Source: Thiomargarita sp. (lineage in GTDB: Bacteria; Pseudomonadota; Gammaproteobacteria; Beggiatoales; Beggiatoaceae). Taken from it: a stretch of 5,053 nt of DNA. Below the pieces are notes generated by a model, which worked only from the letters and a program-made list of their open reading frames with translations, was not told the DNA's origin and did not search any database. Numbering within the stretch: the stretch's first letter is position 1; every line of letters begins with the position of its first letter. The position numbers were made by a program, and so were the translations under genes. Below are positions 1 through 4,986 of the stretch, in pieces. The stretch covers positions 1 through 5,053 of the forward strand of contig DYNO01000211.1 of assembly GCA_020721025.1 (NCBI GenBank), read 5' to 3'.

Positions 1-130
1 CATCAGAATCTTGTTGACTAAACCATGCCAACGTATGATTCCAACAATGTCGATAATGACCACAGGATTTCTCAAAATAATCAAGCTGATCGGGCTTGGG
101 TCGCAATTCTACTTTGTGTGCCAATAACAT
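1..130 (-). CDS. tnpB: TnpB-like IS200/IS605 OrfB protein, N-terminal fragment cut by the window edge
   Basis: Reading leftward from an ATG at 130-128 gives 43 codons with no stop before the window ends. The start, MLLAHKVELRPKPDQLDYFE, then a segment with H-Y-R-H-C-W-N-H-T-L-A-W, matches the opening of TnpB/OrfB proteins (the HTH_OrfB_IS605-type N-terminal domain). That family typically begins with a short basic 'K.ELRPT..Q...' strand followed by 'R..WN.AL..W'. An AGGA ribosome binding site (136-139) lies five bases upstream, supporting the start. TnpB proteins are RNA-guided nucleases encoded by IS200/IS605 and IS607 elements. Their RuvC-like catalytic residues and zinc ribbon lie in the C-terminal half, outside the window, so intactness and activity cannot be judged. 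No tnpA (Y1 transposase) is visible on the upstream side. The family call rests on recalled family pattern, not on a search. Confidence 0.72.
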   Translation of the reverse strand, partial: MLLAHKVELRPKPDQLDYFEKSCGHYRHCWNHTLAWFSQQDSD

Positions 131-168
131 AAAAATCCTGTAAATAAACAGCAACCTAAGTTATCTGT

Positions 169-174
169 TGTCAA
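169..174 (-). promoter_or_regulatory. Candidate -35 box upstream of the tnpB-like gene
   Basis: A perfect TTGACA sits on the minus strand about 39 bases before the tnpB-like start codon. The matching -10 is poor: the best candidate, TGTTTA at 145-150 with an 18-base gap, resembles the consensus only weakly. The site is therefore reported as possible only. Confidence 0.25.
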
Positions 175-215
175 GTGTTATGGTAACAGGACGGAGCCCA
201 CATTCACATTGCATT

Positions 216-233
216 TTCCTAGTTTCGTAGGAA
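216..233. other. Perfect 6-bp hairpin in the flank of the tnpB-like gene, possible insertion-sequence left end
   Basis: TTCCTA (216-221) and TAGGAA (228-233) are exact reverse complements around a six-base loop. They lie 86 bases upstream of the tnpB-like start. IS200/IS605-family elements carry short imperfect hairpins near their ends, which the Y1 transposase recognises as single-stranded DNA, so this is a reasonable place for the element's left end. The cleavage tetranucleotide and the true boundary cannot be fixed without a second copy. The stem is short enough to occur by chance. The same gap (131-329) also holds a direct TTTAGGGG repeat at 275-282 and 288-295 and no gene. Confidence 0.3.
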
Positions 234-303
234 CAAGCTTTTCTTGCCACCTAATTCTGGGTTGAGTGCCACAATTTAGGGGCAGGTTTTAGGGGTAGAG
301 AAC

Positions 304-316
304 GCTGATTTTCAGC
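304..316. other. Small hairpin just past the acidic-protein gene
   Basis: GCTGA and TCAGC form a 5-bp stem around TTT, 14 bases downstream of the stop codon of the acidic-tailed protein gene. No U-tract follows in that gene's direction, so it is a weak terminator candidate at best. Confidence 0.2.
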
Positions 317-329
317 ACGCAGAGTAAAC

Positions 330-938
330 CTATCGCCATCTTCTTTCCTCATCATCGTCATCAATAAATTCTTCGTCTTCATCCTCAATTTCTTCAAAAT
401 CATCATCGTCAAAGTCATCATCATATTCGTCATCTTCGGAAAATTCTTCAGGCATTTCTAATTTATCTTCCTCATACAAGCGTTTGCAGATGATAAACTT
501 TTCTTCACTGTCTGCCGCGGCATAGATTTCTTCATCGCATTCGCCGCCCGCGCCCGTTTCATAGGTTGCTGTTTGATGACCGTTTTCTGAGATTGCAACC
601 ACATATTCCCCAACTTGTTCGTTCAATCCGAAGGACACGATCATTGTCGCTGTTTCTTCTAAAACATCGGTCAAAATTTCCCAACAATGAAAACCACTCG
701 TCACACCACCCACGATATTGAATTGCAAACTATTTTTACCTTCAGTCGTTACGTCCCCCACGTAGCAATTTTGAAATATTTCCAGAGCTTCTTCCTCAAT
801 ACCCAAGGTATTTAACCAGGTGAGCAAGGCGGGTTCTTTTTGATACACTGCATCAAATTTGTTGAGCAATCCTGCGATTTCATCACGCGCCTTCACTGTG
901 TTGAATTCACATTGCACTTGAAAATTAACTTCTGACAT
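330..938 (-). CDS. Uncharacterised protein with a highly acidic C-terminal tail
   Basis: This 202-residue protein is not one I recognise. The ATG at 938-936 is preceded by AAGGA (945-949) at good spacing. Residues 1-160 look like a folded soluble alpha/beta domain with no signal peptide or membrane segment. It contains scattered cysteines (C10, C58, C85, C134, C151) and a glycine-containing stretch with a histidine near 76-84 (I-V-G-G-V-T-S-G-F-H). Residues 163-198 form a tail in which 27 of 36 residues are Asp or Glu, punctuated by single aromatic or aliphatic residues (F166, Y172, F176, F181, I184, F191, I192) and closed by basic RRWR. Such tails often mimic nucleic acid or mediate binding to basic proteins, but that is inference only. 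RraB, the E. coli RNase E inhibitor, also ends in an acidic tail, yet the N-terminal domain shows no similarity I can support. It is transcribed divergently from the peptidase gene, and no partner gene is adjacent on its strand. The coding pattern and ribosome site make it a credible real gene. Confidence 0.82.
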   Translation of the reverse strand: MSEVNFQVQCEFNTVKARDEIAGLLNKFDAVYQKEPALLTWLNTLGIEEEALEIFQNCYVGDVTTEGKNSLQFNIVGGVTSGFHCWEILTDVLEETATMIVSFGLNEQVGEYVVAISENGHQTATYETGAGGECDEEIYAAADSEEKFIICKRLYEEDKLEMPEEFSEDDEYDDDFDDDDFEEIEDEDEEFIDDDDEERRWR

Positions 939-990
939 GGTATTTCCTTTTCAGCGAGAAATGAGAGAGTCGCAAATTAGCTTGATTTTA

Positions 991-1019
991 TTTATTTTTT
1001 CGAGATAGACCGCTGTCAA
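991..1019 (-). promoter_or_regulatory. Candidate sigma-70-type promoter of the acidic-protein gene
   Basis: A perfect TTGACA lies on the minus strand at 1014-1019. Seventeen bases further along that strand is AATAAA (991-996), a 4-of-6 match to the -10 consensus within a very AT-rich run. Transcription would start about 50 bases before the start codon at 938. The -35 is excellent and the -10 mediocre, so it is plausible but unproven. Confidence 0.42.
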
Positions 1020-1068
1020 GATAACGTAAAACGCAAGTATTCAACCAACGGCATCATGAAAGGTATAT

Positions 1069-1088
1069 TGTCACATAAACTTATGACA
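1069..1088. promoter_or_regulatory. Interrupted palindrome TGTCA-N10-TGACA, possible operator
   Basis: TGTCA (1069-1073) and TGACA (1084-1088) are exact reverse complements separated by ten bases, giving a 20-base dyad of the size bound by dimeric helix-turn-helix regulators. It lies about 50 bases upstream of the candidate -35 for the minus-strand gene and about 110 bases upstream of the plus-strand TATAAT. It does not match the CRP or FNR consensus. A five-base arm can arise by chance in AT-rich DNA. Confidence 0.2.
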
Positions 1089-1177
1089 GATTGATTGGGA
1101 ACTGCAACATGTTTTATCTTGAGCCGCGCAAAGTCGTGGGATTCGTAGTGTTCGGAGTGGAATATAAAACGTTAGGA

Positions 1178-1207
1178 ATGACGCAGTTGAGCGAAAATCT
1201 ATATAAT
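1178..1207 (+). promoter_or_regulatory. Candidate sigma-70-type promoter of the M23 peptidase gene
   Basis: A perfect -10 box TATAAT is present at 1202-1207. With an 18-base gap, the -35 position reads ATGACG (1178-1183), matching TTGACA at four of six bases. It would give a leader of just over 100 bases before the ATG at 1321, long enough to include the stem-loop at 1264-1307. Confidence 0.42.
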
Positions 1208-1263
1208 TGAGGAACAAATACCGCGAGATTACATCACGCGACTTAGACTTTATCGGCAATTTC

Positions 1264-1307
1264 TTTATCAAATAAGCGTGTTCATCGACATAAGATATTT
1301 TGATAAA
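1264..1307 (+). promoter_or_regulatory. Leader stem-loop abutting the ribosome binding site of the M23 gene
   Basis: TTTATCAAATA (1264-1274) is the reverse complement of TATTTTGATAAA (1296-1307) except for one extra T in the right arm. The loop is 21 bases. The stem ends only four bases before the AGAGGA ribosome site (1311-1316). In the transcript it could influence ribosome access, and as DNA it could be a paired binding site. Neither role is demonstrated, and the stem is all A/T apart from one G-C pair. Confidence 0.33.
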
Positions 1308-1320
1308 ACCAGAGGATAAT

Positions 1321-2139
1321 ATGAAAAACTTTTTGAAATACAGTTGGTTTATCTGCGTGCTGTTTGGGTATCAGGCGGACGCAAACGTGATACAAACCGA
1401 AGCGGTGCCGGGCGGAGTGGTGGAATTTCAACTCAATTTCTCCAGCGAAACCCCTCCAACGGTCATGTATGCCGGACATCAAGCCGCTGTGATTCGAGAT
1501 CAACAAGGCTGGCGCGCCATTTTAGGAATTCCCCTGTCTGCCAAAGTTGGCACGCATAGTTTTGAAGTGAATGGCAAACAATTCAATTTTGAAGTACAAG
1601 ACAAAGCCTATCCCACGCAACATGTCAAGCTGAATAATAAGCGCAAAGTCAATCCCAATTCTGAAGATATGCAACGGATTACGCGTGAAAAACAGCAAAT
1701 TTCCGCCGCGCTGTCGCAACCGTGGACTGATTGGATCGGGGAGGCAACCTTGCCCTTGCAAAAGCCGGTCGACGGCAAGTTAGGGAACGGACGTTTTGGG
1801 TCTCGGAGGGTTTTTAATGGACAACCACGCCAACCGCATACGGGTTTAGACATTACCGTCGCCCAAGGTACGCCCATTCTCGCCCCCGCCGATGGAGTGG
1901 TAGTTGATGTCAATGATTATTTTTTTAATGGCAATACCGTCTTTCTCTCGCACGGGCAAGGGGTAATGACCATGTATTGTCATCTGAATGATTTCGCAGT
2001 GCAAGCGGGGCAACAGGTGCGACGCGGCGACGTTTTAGGCACGGTGGGCAAAACTGGGCGAGCCACCGGACCGCATTTACATTGGGGAGTGTGGATGAAT
2101 CATACGTGGGTCAACCCAGAATTAGTCACTGATTTTTAA
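1321..2139 (+). CDS. Secreted M23 family (LytM-type) zinc metallopeptidase
   Basis: The 272-residue product is predicted to cleave peptide cross-bridges or stem peptides of peptidoglycan in the periplasm. Residues 1-21 form a signal peptide (basic MKNFLK, hydrophobic core W9-G16, A-D-A cleavage box). Residues about 24-95 look like the beta-sandwich N-terminal domain often found before this peptidase. The linker (A-Y-P..., then L-N-N-K-R-K-V-N-P, about residues 96-115) matches such enzymes. The catalytic domain (about 145-268) has the complete zinc site: HTGLD with H173 and D177, the conserved H221, and HLH with H252 and H254. An intact site argues for an active enzyme rather than a degenerate EnvC/NlpD-type activator. 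ATG 1321 is chosen because AGAGGA (1311-1316) precedes it and the signal peptide follows. An in-frame TTG at 1300 would overlap the leader stem and add charged residues before the signal. The antitoxin gene begins 32 bases downstream with no terminator between, so read-through is possible. Confidence 0.93.
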   Translation: MKNFLKYSWFICVLFGYQADANVIQTEAVPGGVVEFQLNFSSETPPTVMYAGHQAAVIRDQQGWRAILGIPLSAKVGTHSFEVNGKQFNFEVQDKAYPTQHVKLNNKRKVNPNSEDMQRITREKQQISAALSQPWTDWIGEATLPLQKPVDGKLGNGRFGSRRVFNGQPRQPHTGLDITVAQGTPILAPADGVVVDVNDYFFNGNTVFLSHGQGVMTMYCHLNDFAVQAGQQVRRGDVLGTVGKTGRATGPHLHWGVWMNHTWVNPELVTDF

Positions 2140-2171
2140 TCCATCCTTCAATTCGCACGTTATGGAAAGTC

Positions 2172-2417
2172 ATGCAACTCACACTTACATTACCAGACAC
2201 GCTTGTACAACAACTAAAATCTATTCCTGACAGTGACAACTTTGTACGGGAAGTTTTACAAAATGCAGTGAAAGAGTACGCTCGCCCTCCCTCAAAGTGG
2301 TCTAAAATGGCTGAACGTATTGAGCAAAATGCAATCGAATTAGGCGATTATACGCTTCAGTTTAAGCACGATATGCAAATGATACGTGAAAACTTCCAGT
2401 TACGGGACGAGGCATGA
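2172..2417 (+). CDS. VapB-type antitoxin of a VapBC module
   Basis: This 81-residue protein begins MQLTLTLPDTLVQQL, a beta strand followed by a helix. The next helix is N-F-V-R-E-V-L-Q-N-A-V-K-E-Y. This is the ribbon-helix-helix-like arrangement expected of a DNA-binding antitoxin that represses its own operon. The C-terminal half (W43 onward, with Y-T-L-Q-F-K-H-D-M and R-E-N-F) resembles the toxin-embracing tail of antitoxins paired with PIN-domain toxins. A GGAAAG ribosome site lies at 2164-2169. The TGA stop overlaps the next start as ATGA (2414-2417), the translational coupling typical of toxin-antitoxin operons. The toxin itself is truncated, so this antitoxin is effectively an orphan in this window. 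The assignment to VapB rather than another antitoxin class rests mainly on the downstream PIN fragment. Confidence 0.78.
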   Translation: MQLTLTLPDTLVQQLKSIPDSDNFVREVLQNAVKEYARPPSKWSKMAERIEQNAIELGDYTLQFKHDMQMIRENFQLRDEA

Positions 2418-2527
2418 ATTACCTACTTGATTCCAATACCGTCTCGGACTTGTACAATCGAAGTTCCCCACTACACGAACCAATACGTCGCCACCTTGCA
2501 ACGTTGACCGATGAAGATCAACGTTAA
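2414..2527 (+). pseudogene. VapC PIN-domain toxin, 5' fragment only
   Basis: From the ATG overlapping the antitoxin stop, 37 codons read MNYLLDSNTVSDLY, then a charged helix ending L-T-D-E-D-Q-R, before TAA at 2525-2527. The opening 'YLLDSNTVSDL' is the signature first strand of PIN-domain ribonucleases, with D6 as the first metal-binding acidic residue. VapC proteins are usually about 130 residues and need three or four acidic residues. The later ones are absent, so this product cannot be an active RNase. Family-like sequence stops at about the final Gln (2519-2521). Immediately beyond, the DNA reads on the opposite strand as the inside of an ammonium transporter gene. The stop codon is therefore supplied by foreign sequence, and the toxin was broken by a rearrangement (or by an assembly join) rather than by a point mutation. 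Confidence 0.8.
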
Positions 2528-3382
2528 ATCCGCCTTACCAAAGAACATTTGTGACACAACCAACGATGCCAATAAGCCCCCCGATGCTGCCAAATTGGTA
2601 TTCATAAAGACCGTCGCCACAATATTCGCATTGTTGACGCTGCTGATCGACAACAACGATCCACCGTTAAAGCCAAACCATCCGAACCAAAGTGTCATCG
2701 CACCCACTGTCGCTAACGGTAAATTTGCCCCCGGCATTGCATTGACTTGTCCTTCTCGCCCATACTTTCCTCTACGAGCTCCAAGTAATAACACGCCTGC
2801 CAATGCCGCTGCGGCACCGGTCAAATGCACCACGCCCGATCCGGCGAAGTCTTTGAATCCCATCACATCTAAGAAGCCATGTCCCCATTTCCAATACCCT
2901 TCGACAGGATAGATAAAGCCCGTCATCACGATAGCGAAGAAGATAAACGCCCATAATTTCATTCGTTCCGCCACCGCGCCTGAAACAACCGACATCGCTG
3001 TGGCAACGAAGACGACTTGAAAGAAGAAGAAAGCACCCTCTGCGATATTGACCTTGCCTGCCGTAACCTGTTCGACTGTGGCGTAACTGGCTTTTCCTTC
3101 AGACATAAATTGTAATAGATGATTGAAGTTTGGGATAACGCCTCCCGCCGGTGAGCCATACATGAGGTCATATCCGATAAACATGTACATGACACCCGCC
3201 AAGGCGTATAACACGATGTTCTTGGTCATAATTTCGGCGGTATTCTTGGCACGCACTAAGCCTCCTTCGAGCATTGCGAAGCCGGCTGCCATGAACATGA
3301 CCAATGCGCCACAGATTAATAAGTACAACGTGTTGATGACATAGTTGGTTTCTAACGGTGAAAGTACCACATTGACATCCAT
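2471..3382 (-). pseudogene. amt: Second ammonium transporter (Amt family), 3'-truncated
   Basis: The gene starts at ATG 3382-3380 behind a strong GGAGG site (3391-3395) and encodes 303 residues, against roughly 400-450 for complete Amt proteins. The family is clear: A-G-F-A-M-L-E-G-G-L-V-R-A-K-N in the first membrane helix, W166, D178 and H186 in the D-F-A-G-S-G-V-V-H segment, and G-W-F-G-F-N-G-G-S near 234-242. By spacing, these correspond to W148, D160, H168 and the FGFNAGS motif of mature E. coli AmtB. There is no signal peptide. After G-K-A-D-L-T (282-287) the typical continuation is lost. The last 16 residues (L-I-F-I-G-Q-R and onward) are antisense vapC sequence. Missing are the last few membrane helices, the second pore histidine and the C-terminal tail, so a functional channel is very unlikely. 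It is a distant paralogue of the upstream amtB, not a recent duplicate. Confidence 0.9.
2500..2525. repeat. Perfect 8-bp inverted repeat at the vapC/amt breakpoint
   Basis: AACGTTGA (2500-2507) and TCAACGTT (2518-2525) are exact reverse complements around ten bases. The right arm coincides with the point where vapC-like sequence on the plus strand gives way to amt-like sequence on the minus strand. The same octamer is therefore read in the sense direction of both truncated genes. Confidence 0.75.
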
Positions 3383-3610
3383 TGATGAATCCTCCGTATC
3401 TAAGAGTTGAAGTTCAAAGGGGGCAATAAGTCGTTTATTTTAAAAGTTAAACTGTTTGTTTCTGCGAGTCAAACGGCTCGTTCCTGCGGGTCAAATAAAT
3501 CATTCCCGCCTGTCAAACGGATCGTTGCTGCGAGTGGAATAAATCGTTCCCGCCTGTCAAACTGGTCTTGTCATAATTGAAAATGAATATTCAGCAGGAA
3601 TCATTGAACC
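3383..3610. other. Intergenic region between the two ammonium transporter genes
   Basis: No coding region is apparent here. It holds the leader of the truncated amt gene, the 22-bp repeat array and a perfect 10-bp palindrome TGAATATTCA (3584-3593). A TAAAAT hexamer on the minus strand (3438-3443) could serve as a -10 for amt, but I find no good -35 at the right distance and no sigma-54 (GG-N10-GC) pattern. Confidence 0.6.
3446..3577. repeat. Tandem array of six degenerate 22-bp repeats
   Basis: Units start at 3446, 3468, 3490, 3512, 3534 and 3556, exactly 22 bases apart. Most start GTCAAA, and the first five end in a TTCCTGCG- or TTCCCGCC-like block. Two sub-types alternate: the units at 3468 and 3512 share GTCAAACGG.TCGTT, while those at 3490 and 3534 share AATAAATC.TTCCCGCCT. 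This makes a 44-bp higher-order repeat (3468-3511 and 3512-3555) with six mismatches. The first and sixth units are the most diverged, as is usual at array edges. A loosely related piece (AATAAGTCGTTT) lies at 3425-3436. There are no unique spacers, so it is not CRISPR, and 22 is not a multiple of three, so it is not a coding repeat. Confidence 0.85.
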
Positions 3611-3659
3611 AAAAAAATATCGACAAGTCCAAACTCACGGGGGTGGACTCGTCGATATT
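3611..3659 (-). terminator. Intrinsic (rho-independent) terminator of amtB
   Basis: On the minus strand the arms at 3644-3659 and 3616-3631 form a 16-bp stem, continuous apart from one G-U wobble, with a 12-base loop. The stem is followed directly by a run of U residues (the A-run at 3611-3617). It lies 25 bases after the amtB stop. It should separate amtB transcription from the downstream amt paralogue. There is no T-run on the other side, so it acts in one direction only. Confidence 0.92.
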
Positions 3660-3684
3660 GCCAAACTAAGCAGTGTAGAGAGGG

Positions 3685-4986
3685 TTACAACACATAGCCG
3701 CGTTCATCGTGCAGCGACATGTCCAAACCTTGTGATTCTTGTTCTTCGTCAACCCGTAAACCGAGGATCATGTCGATCAGCTTGAGAATGACAAAGCTCA
3801 TCACGCCGCTGTAAACTAGGGTGGTGAGGACACTGATGCCTTGAATGGTGAGTTGTGAGGAGATGGTCATGCCACTTGCAAGCCCAATACCGCCAAATTC
3901 TGCTGCGGCAAAGACTCCAGTAAGCATGGCACCGATGATTCCCCCGACTGCGTGAACGCCGAAGACATCGAGGGAGTCGTCATAACCAAAGATACGTTTG
4001 AGCTTGGTGGCGGAGAGGAAGCAGATAATTCCAGCCGCGGCACCAATGGCTAATGCGCCGATGGGACCGGCGGTGCCTGACGCAGGGGTGATGGCAACGA
4101 GACCGGCAACTGCGCCTGATGCGATACCTAATGCACTGGGTTTGCCGTGGGTCATCCATTCAACGAGCATCCATGAGAGGGCGGCGGTGGCGGTGGCGAT
4201 TTGGGTGACTGCCATTGCCATTCCCGCAGTACCGTTGGCGGCGAGCGCGCTTCCTGCGTTGAATCCGAACCATCCTACCCATAACATGGACGCGCCGATA
4301 ATGGTGTAGGTTAAGTTATGGGGGGGCATGGCGACATGGGGATAGCCGCGTCGTTTGCCGAGTACGAGGGCTGCGACTAAGCCTGCAATCCCTGCATTGA
4401 TGTGAACGACCGTACCACCGGCGAAGTCAAGTGCGCCAAGTTTCATGATCCAACCGCCTCCCCAAACCCAATGGCAGATGGGGGCGTAGATGAGGACGAG
4501 CCAAAGTGCCATGAAGATCAGCATGGCGGAGAATTTCATCCGTTCTGCGAATGCGCCAACGATGAGGGCGGGGGTGATGATGGCGAAGGTCATTTGGAAG
4601 GTCATGAAGACCATTTCTGGGATAGTGCCAGAGAGGGTGTCGGGTTTGATGCCTGCGAGGAGGGCTTTGTCTAACCCGCCAATCCATGCGTTATATTCGC
4701 CGCCGTCGGTAAATGCGAGGCTATAGACGAAGATTGTCCAGAGTACCGTCATCAATGAGGTAATGGCGAAGCATTGCATGAGTACCGAGAGGACGTTCTT
4801 GCTGCGTACCATGCCGGCGTAGAATAGCGAGAGTCCGGGAATGGTCATGAATAATACCAATGCGGTAGAAGTCAGCATCCATGCGGTATCGCCAGCGTTA
4901 AGTGTGGGGGTTGCCGCGTCTGCCCATGCGAGTTGTGACGTGAAAACCGCGAGTGTGGTGAGAAGTGTTTTAGCTAGGATGTGCAT
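3685..4986 (-). CDS. amtB: Ammonium channel AmtB, complete
   Basis: This inner-membrane Amt/Mep/Rh trimeric channel conducts ammonium into the cell. The 433-residue product starts at ATG 4986-4984, where AGAGGA (4995-5000) gives a good ribosome site. A signal peptide (about 1-23, ending A-W-A) follows, as in E. coli AmtB. An in-frame ATG at 5025 would add 13 residues, partly basic, before the signal and is less likely. Every key pore residue is present at exactly the E. coli spacing (mature number +27): F134 and F242 (gate), W175 and S246 (outer ammonium site), D187, and the twin histidines H195 and H345. The tail G-L-R-V-D-E-E-Q-E-S-Q-G-L-D-M is nearly that of E. coli, implying inhibition by the PII protein GlnK. 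No glnK gene lies in the window; upstream sequence beyond 5053 is not visible. I see no sigma-54 promoter in the 67 bases upstream. Confidence 0.97.
   Translation of the reverse strand: MHILAKTLLTTLAVFTSQLAWADAATPTLNAGDTAWMLTSTALVLFMTIPGLSLFYAGMVRSKNVLSVLMQCFAITSLMTVLWTIFVYSLAFTDGGEYNAWIGGLDKALLAGIKPDTLSGTIPEMVFMTFQMTFAIITPALIVGAFAERMKFSAMLIFMALWLVLIYAPICHWVWGGGWIMKLGALDFAGGTVVHINAGIAGLVAALVLGKRRGYPHVAMPPHNLTYTIIGASMLWVGWFGFNAGSALAANGTAGMAMAVTQIATATAALSWMLVEWMTHGKPSALGIASGAVAGLVAITPASGTAGPIGALAIGAAAGIICFLSATKLKRIFGYDDSLDVFGVHAVGGIIGAMLTGVFAAAEFGGIGLASGMTISSQLTIQGISVLTTLVYSGVMSFVILKLIDMILGLRVDEEQESQGLDMSLHDERGYVL

Larger units (their letters stand above)
939..1320. other. Divergent intergenic region without a convincing gene
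   Basis: These 382 bases separate the start codons of two divergently transcribed genes. I find no convincing coding region: the longest open frame (minus strand, 1071-1271) starts with TTG, has no ribosome site I can identify, and its composition is not protein-like. The region holds candidate promoters for both flanking genes, an interrupted palindrome at 1069-1088 and a stem-loop at 1264-1307 in the leader of the peptidase gene. These are listed separately. Confidence 0.7.

Noticed and set aside
251..433. Met/Lys-rich open frame on the minus strand
   Set aside because: It is an alternate-frame reading of the low-complexity GAT/GAA codons that encode the acidic tail of the 330-938 gene.
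1071..1271. 66-codon open frame on the minus strand between the divergent genes
   Set aside because: It uses a TTG start, has no ribosome site I can identify, has irregular composition, and overlaps the candidate promoter and leader of the peptidase gene.
1300..1320. Upstream TTG start for the M23 peptidase
   Set aside because: It would put seven extra, partly charged residues before the signal peptide and lies inside the leader stem. ATG 1321 has a proper AGAGGA site.
3468..3555. Type III toxin-antitoxin RNA repeats (ToxI-like)
   Set aside because: There is no ToxN-like endoribonuclease gene next to the repeats. The unit length and alternating pattern do not suggest that class, and the flanking genes are Amt proteins.
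3446..3577. CRISPR-like array
   Set aside because: The 22-bp units are directly adjacent with no unique spacers, and no cas genes are present. It is a simple tandem array.
3998..4309. Long open frames on the plus strand opposite both amt genes (also 2511-2912, 4402-4674, 4490-4726)
   Set aside because: They are antisense shadows of strongly coding Amt sequence, with Ala/Pro-rich or His/Glu-rich composition and no family resemblance.
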